In this document: piece after piece, positions 8,418 to 17,838 of the stretch
How the letters are laid out: every line of letters begins with the position of its first letter
How positions within the stretch are numbered: position 1 is the stretch's first letter
Origin: Candidatus Coatesiibacteriota bacterium
Lineage (GTDB): Bacteria > JAFGND01
Length of the DNA: 36,691 nucleotides
Assembly: GCA_016927185.1 (NCBI GenBank)
Contig: JAFGND010000039.1
Location: 1 to 36,691, forward strand
Direction of reading: 5' to 3'
The notes under the pieces: generated by a model
Databases searched by the model: none
Seen by the model: the letters and a program-made list of their open reading frames with translations, nothing else
What the model was told of the DNA's origin: nothing
Translations under genes and position numbers: made by a program

Positions 8418-10970
8418 ATGGAGAATGTAAGAATTTTCAATGTAATACCATCATTGCCAGAAAGGCTTTCATCTTTAAGAAAAATTGCTTATAATACATG
8501 GTTTTCATGGCATCCTGAAACAATAAGATTGTTCAGGAGAATCAATCCAAAACTCTGGGAAAGCACTAATCATAATCCTGTGTTGCTATTAGGTCAAGTC
8601 AGCCAATCAAGATTAGAAGAGCTACTAAACGATGAAGGTTTCTTAAGAGAACTAGATGATATCAGTGAGGAATTTGACAGATATGTTAATAAAGAAGCTT
8701 CATACAATTTCAGGCTTGAAAGACCGATTGATGGCATAATCGCTTATTTTTCGATGGAGTATGGTTTATCAGATTGTTTGAATATCTATTCTGGAGGCTT
8801 AGGCATATTGAGCGGAGATCATATGAAATCAGCTTCAGATTTAGGTGTTCCAATAGTAGGTGTTGGGTTACTATACAGGCAAGGATATTTTACCCAATAT
8901 CTTTCAGCAGATGGATGGCAACAAGAATTTTTTCCTGAAAATGATATTCCCAATCAACCTATCATGCAGGAAAAAGATAAAGACGGAAAACCTATTGAGA
9001 TAAGCATAGAACTCAAGGAGAGTAGATTGAAAGCTTATGTTTGGAGAGTTCAAATAGGAAGTATCCCTCTTTATCTTCTTGATAGCTATCATCCAGAAAA
9101 TCCTCAATCCCTTTGGGATATAACTGCCCAGCTATATGCAGGTGATAGAGAGATGAGATTGCAGCAGGAAATATTATTGGGTATAGGAGGAGTTAGAGCT
9201 TTTAAAGCACTTGGATATAATCTGGATGTAGTCCATATGAATGAAGGTCATAGTGCATTTGTTGTGCTTGAGAGAATAAGAACTTTGATGGTAGAAAATG
9301 GATTGAGTTACAAGGAAGCGAAGGAGCTTGTTTTTGCCACGACTTGTTTTACTACTCATACACCAATACCAGCTGGGAATGAGGTTTTCGATAGATGGCT
9401 TATAGAAGCATATTTTAATAGATATATAAACCAGCTTGGTATAAGCATGTGGGAGTTTTTAAGCTATGGAAGGATAAATCCAGCTAATGAAGCTGAACAA
9501 TTCTGTATGACAGTATTAGCAATAAAGTTTTCTGCATACAAAAATGGTGTTTCACAACTACATGCAAAAATAAGCAGGCAGATGTGGAAAGACATCTGGC
9601 CTCATATCCCTCAAGATGACGTTCCAATAATAGGAATTACCAATGGCATTCATGTTCCTACATGGATAAGTAGTGATATGGCAAGCTTGTTCGATAGATA
9701 TCTCGGGCCAAGATGGTCAGAAGATCCTGATAATCAAAGAGTCTGGGAGAGAGTGATTGATATACCAGATAGTGAATTATGGAGGACTCATGAAAGGAGA
9801 AGAGAAAGGCTAATAGCTTTTGCAAGAACCAGACTTGTTGAACAACTCAAGCAAAGAGGCTCAACAAGAACTGAGCAGAAACTAGCTGAAGGTGTTCTTA
9901 ATCCAGAAGCATTAACTATTGGTTTTGCAAGAAGATTCATACCATATAAAAGAGGTGATTTAGTCTTTAGAGACATTGATAGACTTATTAAAATTTTGAC
10001 TAATCAGGAGAAACCTGTTCAGATAATTTTCGCAGGCAAAGCTCACCCTAGAGATAATTATGGTAAACAGATAATAAAGAATATAATACAATATTCAAGA
10101 AAACCAGAGTTAAGAGACAGAGTTGTCTTTATAGAAAACTATGATATGAATGTTGCAAGATACATGGTTCAGGGAGTTGATATCTGGCTGAATAATCCAA
10201 GACGTCCCCAGGAAGCATGTGGAACAAGCGGAATGAAAGCAAGTGCAAATGGAGCAATTAATTTCAGTGTTCTTGATGGATGGTGGTGTGAAGCATATCA
10301 AACCAATCTGGGATGGGCTGTAGGTCAGGGAGAGGAATACCAGGATATTAATCTTCAGGATGATATAGAGAGTAATGCTATATATACTCTACTTGAAAAA
10401 GAAGTAATACCAATATTCTATGACAGAGGATCAGATCAGCTTCCAAGAAGATGGATACAAAGGATGAAAAGCGGTTTAAGAGCTATTGTACCTGTTTTCA
10501 ATACACATAGAATGGTTGAGGATTATGTTGAAAGAGCCTATTATCAAGCAGCAATGAATCACAAGAGGCTTGTTAATAAAAAATATGCTGGCATAAGGGA
10601 GTTTACTAAATGGAAAGAGAATATCTCTAGAAAATGGCAGGATCTTAAAATTATTGAAGTAGAAAGCGATGGATTTAATGACAGGAGAATTGGTTCGAAA
10701 ATAAAGATTTCGGTTAAAATAAATCTTGGAGACATACATCCTTCTGATATAAATGTTGATCTTTACTATGGTCATATTGATAGCGCAAGGTATTTCCTGG
10801 ATCATAAAGAAGAGCATCTAGCATTTGAAGAACAAAAGGGAAACGAAGCTATTTTTTCAGGAGGATTGATTTGTGAGACTACAGGCAAGTTTGGTATTGT
10901 CATTAGAATTCTGCCTAATCATGAAAATCTTGTAGATTCTATCTCTTCTGGTCTGATACTCTGGGGATAA
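8418..10970 (+). CDS. glgP: Alpha-glucan phosphorylase (GT35, DUF3417-containing type)
   Basis: About 850 residues. The first roughly 100 residues match the DUF3417-type N-domain (RLSSLRKIAYNTWFSWHPE), and the GT35 phosphorylase fold follows. Visible motifs are YFSMEYGLSDCLNIYSGGLG, HMNEGHSAF, TTHTPIPAGNEVF, GFARRFIPYKRGDL and the PLP-site EACGTSGMKASANG with the cofactor lysine at about residue 607. It releases glucose-1-phosphate from glycogen or maltodextrin and works opposite the branching enzyme GlgB encoded at the other end of the window. I choose the ATG at 8418, with GTGGAG upstream, over an in-frame TTG at 8403. The stop is followed one base later by the TTG of the next gene, suggesting an operon. 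The C-terminal 120 residues form the beta-rich domain usual for this subtype. Confidence 0.96.
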   Translation: MENVRIFNVIPSLPERLSSLRKIAYNTWFSWHPETIRLFRRINPKLWESTNHNPVLLLGQVSQSRLEELLNDEGFLRELDDISEEFDRYVNKEASYNFRLERPIDGIIAYFSMEYGLSDCLNIYSGGLGILSGDHMKSASDLGVPIVGVGLLYRQGYFTQYLSADGWQQEFFPENDIPNQPIMQEKDKDGKPIEISIELKESRLKAYVWRVQIGSIPLYLLDSYHPENPQSLWDITAQLYAGDREMRLQQEILLGIGGVRAFKALGYNLDVVHMNEGHSAFVVLERIRTLMVENGLSYKEAKELVFATTCFTTHTPIPAGNEVFDRWLIEAYFNRYINQLGISMWEFLSYGRINPANEAEQFCMTVLAIKFSAYKNGVSQLHAKISRQMWKDIWPHIPQDDVPIIGITNGIHVPTWISSDMASLFDRYLGPRWSEDPDNQRVWERVIDIPDSELWRTHERRRERLIAFARTRLVEQLKQRGSTRTEQKLAEGVLNPEALTIGFARRFIPYKRGDLVFRDIDRLIKILTNQEKPVQIIFAGKAHPRDNYGKQIIKNIIQYSRKPELRDRVVFIENYDMNVARYMVQGVDIWLNNPRRPQEACGTSGMKASANGAINFSVLDGWWCEAYQTNLGWAVGQGEEYQDINLQDDIESNAIYTLLEKEVIPIFYDRGSDQLPRRWIQRMKSGLRAIVPVFNTHRMVEDYVERAYYQAAMNHKRLVNKKYAGIREFTKWKENISRKWQDLKIIEVESDGFNDRRIGSKIKISVKINLGDIHPSDINVDLYYGHIDSARYFLDHKEEHLAFEEQKGNEAIFSGGLICETTGKFGIVIRILPNHENLVDSISSGLILWG

Positions 10971-10971
10971 T

Positions 10972-12147
10972 TTGGAAATAGTAAGTTTTGATAATAAAAA
11001 CAGGAAGATGATAGAGAGATTTGTACAATTCCATTGGGAATTGTACAGGAACGATTCAAGATATATTCCTCAACTTGATGCTGAATTAGTTGGAAACAAG
11101 CTTTTTAAAATAAAAGGTCTTCTTACAAATGAACATCCTTTCAATAAAAAAGCTGATGTTCTTTATTTCATGGCAATTGAAGAAAACAAGGTAAAAGGCA
11201 GAATTGCAGCCTGTGACAACAAAGTTTTTAATTCAGCGCAGGAGAAACATACTATCTTCTTTGGTTTTTTCGAGTCCAAAAATGAAGAAAGAATAGCTCA
11301 TGCTTTGCTTAATGAGGTGATAGAATGGGGTAAGAAAAGAGGTGCAGAGAGAGTTTTAGGTCCTGTTAATTTTGATACAACTGATAATATGGGCATGTTA
11401 ATTGAAGGGTTTGACAGACATCATTATTTGATGACAGTATGGAATTTTCCATACTATCAAAATCTGGTTGAATCATTCAATTATAATGAAAAACGATTTA
11501 CCAAGGCAATGGATTTATTGGCTCAGGAAATGCCTGTTCAAACACCTGATGGTTTGAAAGAAAAAAGAGAAAGATTAGGAAGGGTAGTAGAAGAAATCAA
11601 GAAAAGAAGAGATATAAGAATAGAAAGAATTACATTGGATAATCTTGATGCTGCAGTTTCAATAATTATGGAGATATATAATTCAGCATGGGAAAAGAAT
11701 TATGGATTTGCACCAATAACGAATGAAGATGCAGAGATGTTGAAAGCAAACCTTGAAGTTATTGTTAATCAGAGTGTCTTGCTTATAGCATATGTCAAAG
11801 ATGAACCAGCTGCTTTTTTTGGTGCTTTGGCAGATATTAATGAAATGATAGAAAGAAAAGGGAATATTCTGGATTTGGAGATTTTAAGATTCTTACGCAT
11901 ATTATATAGAAGAAACAAAGTCAAACATATTAGACTTTTTGCATTTGGAATTGTTGATAAATTCAGGAAAATAGGTGTTGATACTGCAATATATTATGAA
12001 GGTTTCAGAATAGGACAAACCATGAAGAATTTTGAAAAATGCGAGATTTCATGGCTATTGGAAACTAATACTCTTGTAATAAGAGCTGGTGAATCAATGG
12101 GTGCAGAAATAACAAAAAAATGGCGTGTCTTTGAGTTAATTATATAG
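10972..12147 (+). CDS. GNAT-fold N-acetyltransferase-like protein (YghO-like)
   Basis: 391 residues with two GNAT-like halves. Residues about 1-140 contain the family signature FVQFHWELYRNDSRYIPQL and GPVNFDTTDNMGMLIEGFD. The second half (about 200-385) ends with RAGESMGAEITKKWRVFEL. This resembles the E. coli YghO-type group of double-GNAT proteins, whose substrate is not established. The start is TTG one base after the glgP stop, with GGGG a few bases upstream, so translation is probably coupled to glgP. Acetyl-CoA binding is expected from the fold, but the classical Q/RxxGxG/A motif is weak. A function in glucan metabolism is not implied by sequence, only by position. Confidence 0.85.
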   Translation: MEIVSFDNKNRKMIERFVQFHWELYRNDSRYIPQLDAELVGNKLFKIKGLLTNEHPFNKKADVLYFMAIEENKVKGRIAACDNKVFNSAQEKHTIFFGFFESKNEERIAHALLNEVIEWGKKRGAERVLGPVNFDTTDNMGMLIEGFDRHHYLMTVWNFPYYQNLVESFNYNEKRFTKAMDLLAQEMPVQTPDGLKEKRERLGRVVEEIKKRRDIRIERITLDNLDAAVSIIMEIYNSAWEKNYGFAPITNEDAEMLKANLEVIVNQSVLLIAYVKDEPAAFFGALADINEMIERKGNILDLEILRFLRILYRRNKVKHIRLFAFGIVDKFRKIGVDTAIYYEGFRIGQTMKNFEKCEISWLLETNTLVIRAGESMGAEITKKWRVFELII

Positions 12148-12161
12148 AGAAGGTGGTATTA

Positions 12162-13847
12162 ATGAGTTTAATCTTATTGGTTTTATGCTTGTTCTTGAAT
12201 AATATAAATACTGATATTAATTACAGGTTTCTACCTGACTGGGAAGCAAAAAATAAGGAATTTTGTGGAACAGGTGTTGCTTTAGCGGATATAAATGGAG
12301 ATGGATGGGATGATTTGATAATAGCAAATGGAAATGATATGCTTGTCCAGACGATAACTATATACTATAATAATGGAAATGGTTCTTTTCCTGATTATCC
12401 AAGCTGGGAAAGTGATGATTCAAATTATCACGGTCATATAAGTGTAGGAGATATAAATGGAGACGGCTGGATTGACTTAGCAGCTTCTGTTTTCCTAGGA
12501 GAGAACAGGTTTGATAGTCCAGGCTGGGTAAAAATCTACTATAATCAACAAGGTGAATTATCTAAATATCCAGATTGGAGATCTTCTGAGACTTTTTTCA
12601 ATTTTTCCTGTATCCTGGGAGATGTTAATCAGGACGGCAAACTTGATTTGGTAACTGCTTGTGGTGAAGGTTATTATCATGCATCTCAAAAGCATTATAA
12701 CAGAATTTTTCTGAACAATGGATCAGGACTTAATACAACCTCTTCATGGCAGGATATAAATGGAGACAATTCAATGGATGTATTCTTTGTAGATATTGAC
12801 AAGGACGGTGATCTGGATTTATTTGTTGCTAATGAAAAGGCTAGCGATAAGATATATTTCAATAATAATGGAACTCTCAATACTTCACCAGATTGGCAAT
12901 CAACAGAATCAAACAGGGCAGCTAATAGTGTTTTCTGTGCTGATTTCAACAGGGATGGTTATATTGATGTTGCAGTTTCAGACAACAAGCAAACTACTCA
13001 GGGCGGTTATTTCAAACTTTATCTGAATACAAATGGAAGTCTTTCTAGAGATGTTCACTGGAAGAATAACATTATTGACTATGGAAGTTCGATTGCTTTA
13101 GTAGACGCTAATGGAGATGATTATCTTGATTATTTTGCAGGATCCTGGTGGGGCGAAGTAAAGATTTTTCTTAAGGAAGGAAATTCCTTTCATATTAATC
13201 CTGATTTCGAAAGTCTCACTAGCTCAGTAATTGAAGCATATTATTTTGGTGATGTTAACAAAGATGGATTGAGGGATACAACAGAGGTTTTTGTTTTACC
13301 TAATTCAACTTTCAGAGCTCTCTACCTTAGAAATAATTTCTGGCACAGAATAAATTCTTTAAAGAGAAATGGTATTGATTTCAAATCATATTGTTCAATG
13401 CCGGATCAAGGCTGGGTGAGTTTGGGCGGTAGTATAGCAGCTGGTGATACAATAGAAATCAACTATACATATTCTTCAAGACTCGATTTTGTTGTTAGTA
13501 ACTGGGATTATGCTTCCAATAGTCCAGGTGATTATCTATTTCTTTTTTATGGAAGTTCAAATTTTAAGGATGAATTCAGCAAGAATAAGATTCCTTATAG
13601 AATAAGCTTTAATATATTTCCTAATCCAGCAGACTACTGGGTAAGCATGAAATTTAATGTACAGGAAGGTAATATAAAAGTATATGATATTTCAGGCAGG
13701 ATGATAAATGAATGGAATATCAACAAAGAAAAGCAAATTTTCTGGAACCTTACTGATAAAAAAGGAATTGTGATTTCAAAAGGATTATATTTTGTTGTAT
13801 TGAATACTGATGAAAAGACCGTAGTCAGGAAATTTGTTAAAAACTAG
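12162..13847 (+). CDS. Secreted FG-GAP/VCBS beta-propeller protein with T9SS type A sorting tail
   Basis: About 561 residues. An N-terminal hydrophobic signal (MSLILLVLCLFLNN) is followed by seven FG-GAP/VCBS-type repeats, each with a calcium-binding loop: DINGDGWDD, DINGDGWID, DVNQDGKLD, DIDKDGDLD, DFNRDGYID, DANGDDYLD and DVNKDGLRD. The spacers repeat a PDWqS-like phrase, consistent with an integrin-alpha-like propeller. The last roughly 77 residues, from NIFPNPADYWVSM (about 484) through IKVYDISGRMI to the terminal VVRKFVKN, match the type IX secretion C-terminal domain. The protein is therefore probably exported by T9SS and held on or released from the cell surface. The ATG at 12162 has AAGGTGG upstream and is preferred over a GTG at 12153. 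It overlaps the next gene by 14 nt. Confidence 0.93.
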   Translation: MSLILLVLCLFLNNINTDINYRFLPDWEAKNKEFCGTGVALADINGDGWDDLIIANGNDMLVQTITIYYNNGNGSFPDYPSWESDDSNYHGHISVGDINGDGWIDLAASVFLGENRFDSPGWVKIYYNQQGELSKYPDWRSSETFFNFSCILGDVNQDGKLDLVTACGEGYYHASQKHYNRIFLNNGSGLNTTSSWQDINGDNSMDVFFVDIDKDGDLDLFVANEKASDKIYFNNNGTLNTSPDWQSTESNRAANSVFCADFNRDGYIDVAVSDNKQTTQGGYFKLYLNTNGSLSRDVHWKNNIIDYGSSIALVDANGDDYLDYFAGSWWGEVKIFLKEGNSFHINPDFESLTSSVIEAYYFGDVNKDGLRDTTEVFVLPNSTFRALYLRNNFWHRINSLKRNGIDFKSYCSMPDQGWVSLGGSIAAGDTIEINYTYSSRLDFVVSNWDYASNSPGDYLFLFYGSSNFKDEFSKNKIPYRISFNIFPNPADYWVSMKFNVQEGNIKVYDISGRMINEWNINKEKQIFWNLTDKKGIVISKGLYFVVLNTDEKTVVRKFVKN

Positions 13848-15195
13848 AGTTTTGCAGTATTTCATACTTTTTTATTTTATCAGAATTTTATTTATTAATT
13901 CAGCAATTGACTTACCTGATTCTCTCATCAATTTTCCAAACAGGAATCTGTCCGTAAAACAGCTTGCATCCATGTTGAAGAGCCCAAATCCCGAAGTAAG
14001 GCTAAATGCAGCTTCTACGATGTTATATTTTAGAAAACAAGGTACTGCTGAAGCTTTGTTTTCATTACTGAGCGATAAGAATCCTGAGACACAAGTACTA
14101 GCTGCAGATCTATTGTCAGAGATTATTGAGTGGAACGGAGATGAATCTTGTCTTAACCTGCTTTCTTCAAATGACTCAAGTAAAAAACTGCTTGGCTTGA
14201 GAATGATCGCAAAGAATCCACCATCAGATTGCTTACCCAGAGTAAAGGAAGCTCTCAACGATACTATCAAGGAAATAAAAATTGAAGCAATAGAAATTCT
14301 GGGAAGAATGAAAGATACTTATACTATAGTATATCTATTTTATTATTTGCAGGATTTAGATGAAGATTTGAAAAATGCTGCTATTAAATCAATATCAAGC
14401 AAAAAGGAATCAGTGGATTTATTAAGATTAATGCTTCAGGTAGATGATTGTGATTTAAACAAAACGGTTTTAAGCTGCTTTTCTGAATTAGACGAAAATG
14501 ATATCCCATCAATTATTGCTGATTTGCTTTACTCTAATTCCATGGAAGTAAGAAATAACACTATAAAATGCCTTTTTTTTCATTCTTCTCAGAGTTCTCT
14601 GGATTATCTTAATTTTGCATTATTTGATGGTTATAACGAAAACAGAGCACTTGCTGTTGAAAGACTTCTGTTCGAAGATAACGTAAGATTCAGGGAGAAT
14701 GCTTACATACTATCTCTTCAGGATGAGAGTCAGATTGTCCGATGGGCAGGATTAACATATATGGATGATAATGACGCACTTTTCAATAGAGAACTTCTTG
14801 TTAAAAGTATTTTTGATGAAGATCAAAATATAAGAAAAAAAGCTGCAATTAGATTATCAAGAGCTAGACTAAAGGTCTACAATGAATTCCAGAAATACAT
14901 AAGTCCTGAAATAAAAGAATGGGATGGATTCTGGACATATGTAGCTATCAGAAAAGTACCCGAAACAAAGGATATTCTTGGAAGTATTTTAAAAAGAGAA
15001 GATTTATCTTATTTGCATATGAAGACAAGGAATATTTTAAACAATTGGACAAATTTAAATGAACAGAATTTTGATAATGGAAATGATGAGAAAGAGGATG
15101 ATGAAGAAGCAGATTCCAAAACAATATCAAGAGGTAAAATAAAAAAGAAAGTAGTTAAAGGTGTTAAGAAATCAAGAATCAGAAAAAGAAGATAA
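13834..15195 (+). CDS. Exported HEAT-repeat protein with charged C-terminal tail
   Basis: Up to 453 residues. An N-terminal hydrophobic stretch (YFILFYFIRILFINSA) looks like a signal peptide or anchor. It is followed by repeated pairs of amphipathic helices of HEAT type from about residue 40 to 390; clear repeats include LKSPNPEVRLNAASTML, LSDKNPETQVLAADLL and FDEDQNIRKKAAIRLS. HEAT arrays are protein-binding scaffolds. The tail is first strongly acidic (DEKEDDEEAD), then strongly basic (about 20 residues rich in K/R ending RIRKRR). The start is a TTG, either at 13834 (inside the previous gene, AGGA close upstream) or at 13852 just after its stop, so coupling with the FG-GAP gene is likely. 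Its stop abuts the dprA stop with no spacer. Confidence 0.87.
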   Translation: MLKTRVLQYFILFYFIRILFINSAIDLPDSLINFPNRNLSVKQLASMLKSPNPEVRLNAASTMLYFRKQGTAEALFSLLSDKNPETQVLAADLLSEIIEWNGDESCLNLLSSNDSSKKLLGLRMIAKNPPSDCLPRVKEALNDTIKEIKIEAIEILGRMKDTYTIVYLFYYLQDLDEDLKNAAIKSISSKKESVDLLRLMLQVDDCDLNKTVLSCFSELDENDIPSIIADLLYSNSMEVRNNTIKCLFFHSSQSSLDYLNFALFDGYNENRALAVERLLFEDNVRFRENAYILSLQDESQIVRWAGLTYMDDNDALFNRELLVKSIFDEDQNIRKKAAIRLSRARLKVYNEFQKYISPEIKEWDGFWTYVAIRKVPETKDILGSILKREDLSYLHMKTRNILNNWTNLNEQNFDNGNDEKEDDEEADSKTISRGKIKKKVVKGVKKSRIRKRR

Positions 15196-16362
15196 TCAGA
15201 TCTTTGAGGTTCTTCTATAAGTTTTTCCTGCTTGTTCTATTATTAAACCTTTAAGTTCTAGTTCAAGCAGTTCAAGAGCAAGGGTATTTATATCTATTCC
15301 TGTCTTTTCAACTATATTATCTATATGCAATGAAGTATCAAGTGCAAGTATAATCTTTTCTTGAAGATTATTCAGATTTTCTAAAATTATGGGAATTTCC
15401 CTTTGGGGAGGAGTCGTTTCCTTTATATTTCTCAGTACTATCTTGTCATGTCTTCTTTCTCTTGATGGTATTGAGGTAATATGCTCCAGCTCCTTAAGTA
15501 TTTCTTCACTGCTTGATACCTGATTAGCACCTGATTCAATCAATTTTGCAGATCCTCTAAAGGTTATTGAATCGGCATAACCCGGTATTACAAAAACTTC
15601 TCTTCCTTCATCTATGGCATGATTAGCTGTTATCAAGGCTCCGCTTTTTATTCCAGCTTCAACCACGACAACTCCCATGCTCAATCCTGCAATAATTCTG
15701 TTTCTTATTGGAAAGGTGCTTTGTGAAGGAGGAAAACCTGGGAGAAACTGAGATATAAGCAACCCTCTTTTTTCTAACTGGTTATAAATATCTCTGTTTT
15801 CAGGTGGATAAATAATATCAACACCGTTTCCAAGAACTGCAATTGCTGAACCATTATTTTCCAGTGCAGCAAGCAAAGCATACCTATCAATACCTTTAGC
15901 CATCCCTGAAACAATAGTAAAACCTTCAGCAGATATTTCTTTTGCCAGTTTGTAGGCAATTTCTCTGCCGAATTGAGTAGTGGAGCGAGAACCAACTATT
16001 GATATTTTAGGAGGTTTTAAAGTATCAATATTTCCTTTATAAAAAAGAAATGGAGGAGGATTATGGATTTCTTTTAGCCATTCAGGATAGTCCTCTGAAT
16101 TAATATCAATAAATTCTATTCCTTTTTTCAACATCTGATTAGTTATCATGATTGCTTTATCAAGATACTTTTTTTCAGATATTGCTTCTTGAATATTAGA
16201 ATTTACTCTTTTTAAGTTAGATAATTCGCAGGAAGATGCTTCATAGATTTTCTCAGGAGAACCAAATCTCTTCAATAGCAAATTGAATATTGCATTTCCT
16301 AATCCAGGGATAAGACCTAAAGATATCCAACAAGCTGCACTATTCAGAAGGTTGTTCTTCAT
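15196..16362 (-). CDS. dprA: DNA processing protein DprA/Smf
   Basis: 388 residues. The N-terminal helix-hairpin-helix region (about 15-60) contains GLIPGLGNAIFNLLL. The Rossmann-like DprA core (about 95-265) shows SIVGSRSTTQFG (121-132), SGMAKGIDRYAL (152-163), FPIRNRIIAGLS (217-228) and SGALITANHAIDEGR (240-254). The C-terminal winged-helix (DML1-like) domain spans about 330-385. DprA binds incoming single-stranded DNA and loads RecA during natural transformation. The ATG lies within the last codons of the upstream gene (23-nt overlap) with GGGAGGAG directly before it, so it is the third protein gene of the dnaX operon. Confidence 0.96.
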   Translation of the reverse strand: MKNNLLNSAACWISLGLIPGLGNAIFNLLLKRFGSPEKIYEASSCELSNLKRVNSNIQEAISEKKYLDKAIMITNQMLKKGIEFIDINSEDYPEWLKEIHNPPPFLFYKGNIDTLKPPKISIVGSRSTTQFGREIAYKLAKEISAEGFTIVSGMAKGIDRYALLAALENNGSAIAVLGNGVDIIYPPENRDIYNQLEKRGLLISQFLPGFPPSQSTFPIRNRIIAGLSMGVVVVEAGIKSGALITANHAIDEGREVFVIPGYADSITFRGSAKLIESGANQVSSSEEILKELEHITSIPSRERRHDKIVLRNIKETTPPQREIPIILENLNNLQEKIILALDTSLHIDNIVEKTGIDINTLALELLELELKGLIIEQAGKTYRRTSKI

Positions 16363-17833
16363 CTCCTCCCTGATTTACTGTTTTGGGCATATAACCCATT
16401 TTAAGAAGGTAATTCCTGAAATGATATGCTCTTCCTCTTTTTATAACATATACCTGAGGTGTAAGTTTCTGGAAAATGTATTTGTCTATCTGTTCATCCT
16501 TTTCAAACTGGATAACAAGATTTGGAGCGTCTATATAAAACACAGTATTATCGTAAATCGCTAATTGGTCATATTTTCCAGCCCATTGCTCCAGCTGGTA
16601 GTTGATATTTTGAGGGACCTCTCCCTCAGAATGCTCAAGAAGGAATTTCTTTATATCGTCGAGATTAAGGCTAAGTTCTAACGCTTTATGAATTGAGTTA
16701 GATGTTAACTGATAATGAAGAACATAATCATCTTTAACAAATTCAGCAAGGCATTCAAGTATGAATCTGACTTTACTATCAATGTTTCTTTGAGCAATGA
16801 TTTCTCCTGAAGCTTGAAGTACAAATTTTTTCGCAACAAGGTCTGAAATATCAAGGTGTCTTGCTATTCTTGCTGCAATTGGAGTAACCATGAATCCAAG
16901 TACCTGATCCCTGATCATAGCTAGATTAAGAAGTCCTAAATCCGAAAAGAACTGGAATATGAAATTAAGATCAGGAAGCTGTTCTTGAGTAGCATAGTGC
17001 TCAATTTCTCCTCTCAGACTCCTTGTTTCAAACCAGCGATCCGGAGGGAGACATCTGAAAACCTGTAAAGCAATATAAAAACTTCTTAATATTGATTTTG
17101 ATGAAAAATGATGTATTAAGTAATTAAGAGCTGCCTGAACTCTTGAATAATATTCCTGTGAAAGCCATCTCTCGAAAATGTCTCTTGATACTTCCAAAAC
17201 TCCTTTTCTCTCATACATAAATCCATACTCTATGCAGAAAGGAAGAAGTATATCAAGCGAGGTATTACTATGAAGAAGACTGCTTAATGATGCTTCCTCT
17301 TTCTTGTATATCTTACCAGAATGAGTAATCCTTGCTTTGTTGTGCTCAAGGAAATTTATCGTTCTAATAAGATCACATTCAAACTCGTTTATACCATAAA
17401 CAACCTGAAACTGGCTTGGATCAAAGTCTTTTAGATTTCTTGCAACTTCTGCCTGGAACAAATTATAGAAAATTATCTCCATCTCCTCAGGTATCTCGAA
17501 ATGCTGACTACCGCTTGTTGCTTTGAATATCAATCCCTTCTGTTTTAAACTTTCTATATGAGAATCAATTTGCTCCTGAGCAGTTCTGTCATGTCTGAAG
17601 AAACTATTTATCTCTGCTCTTACCGGTCTTGTAAAAAAGATATATTTGAGCAAAAAACGCTCTTTCAAGTTAAGATTTTTTACCTGCTCTCTTATTCTAG
17701 TTTCATCAGTAAGTATTTTCACCAAATACCTTATATAGCTCTTCTTGCTATTCAAATTACCAAGACTATATACCTGTGCCATTATTTCAATTTCTGATTG
17801 TGGCAACGCTTCCAGAAAAGTAGTTAAATTCAT
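16340..17833 (-). CDS. Protein with XPB/Ssl2-type helicase-associated domain, no helicase motor
   Basis: 497 residues. The N-terminal half looks like a series of winged-helix modules (for example LNLKERFLLKYIFFTRPVRA followed by SHIESLKQKGLIF). Residues about 337-468 match the helicase-associated domain found at the N-terminus of bacterial XPB/Ssl2-type helicases (Helicase_C_3 family): FVLQASGEIIAQ, YQLTSNSIHKALELSLN, PQNINYQLEQWAGKYDQL, TPQVYVIKRG. No Walker A, DEAD-box or other ATPase motif is present. It sits between dnaX (5-nt gap, AGGA upstream of its ATG) and dprA (23-nt overlap), so a role in DNA handling or replication-fork/repair control is a reasonable inference. The function is not known. 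Confidence 0.8.
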   Translation of the reverse strand: MNLTTFLEALPQSEIEIMAQVYSLGNLNSKKSYIRYLVKILTDETRIREQVKNLNLKERFLLKYIFFTRPVRAEINSFFRHDRTAQEQIDSHIESLKQKGLIFKATSGSQHFEIPEEMEIIFYNLFQAEVARNLKDFDPSQFQVVYGINEFECDLIRTINFLEHNKARITHSGKIYKKEEASLSSLLHSNTSLDILLPFCIEYGFMYERKGVLEVSRDIFERWLSQEYYSRVQAALNYLIHHFSSKSILRSFYIALQVFRCLPPDRWFETRSLRGEIEHYATQEQLPDLNFIFQFFSDLGLLNLAMIRDQVLGFMVTPIAARIARHLDISDLVAKKFVLQASGEIIAQRNIDSKVRFILECLAEFVKDDYVLHYQLTSNSIHKALELSLNLDDIKKFLLEHSEGEVPQNINYQLEQWAGKYDQLAIYDNTVFYIDAPNLVIQFEKDEQIDKYIFQKLTPQVYVIKRGRAYHFRNYLLKMGYMPKTVNQGGDEEQPSE

Positions 17834-17838
17834 TTTTC

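Noticed and set aside
12270-13270. DNA-level tandem repeats in the FG-GAP gene
   Set aside because: The similarity is at protein level (calcium-loop motifs); the nucleotide sequence of the repeats has diverged and no array of identical units is seen.
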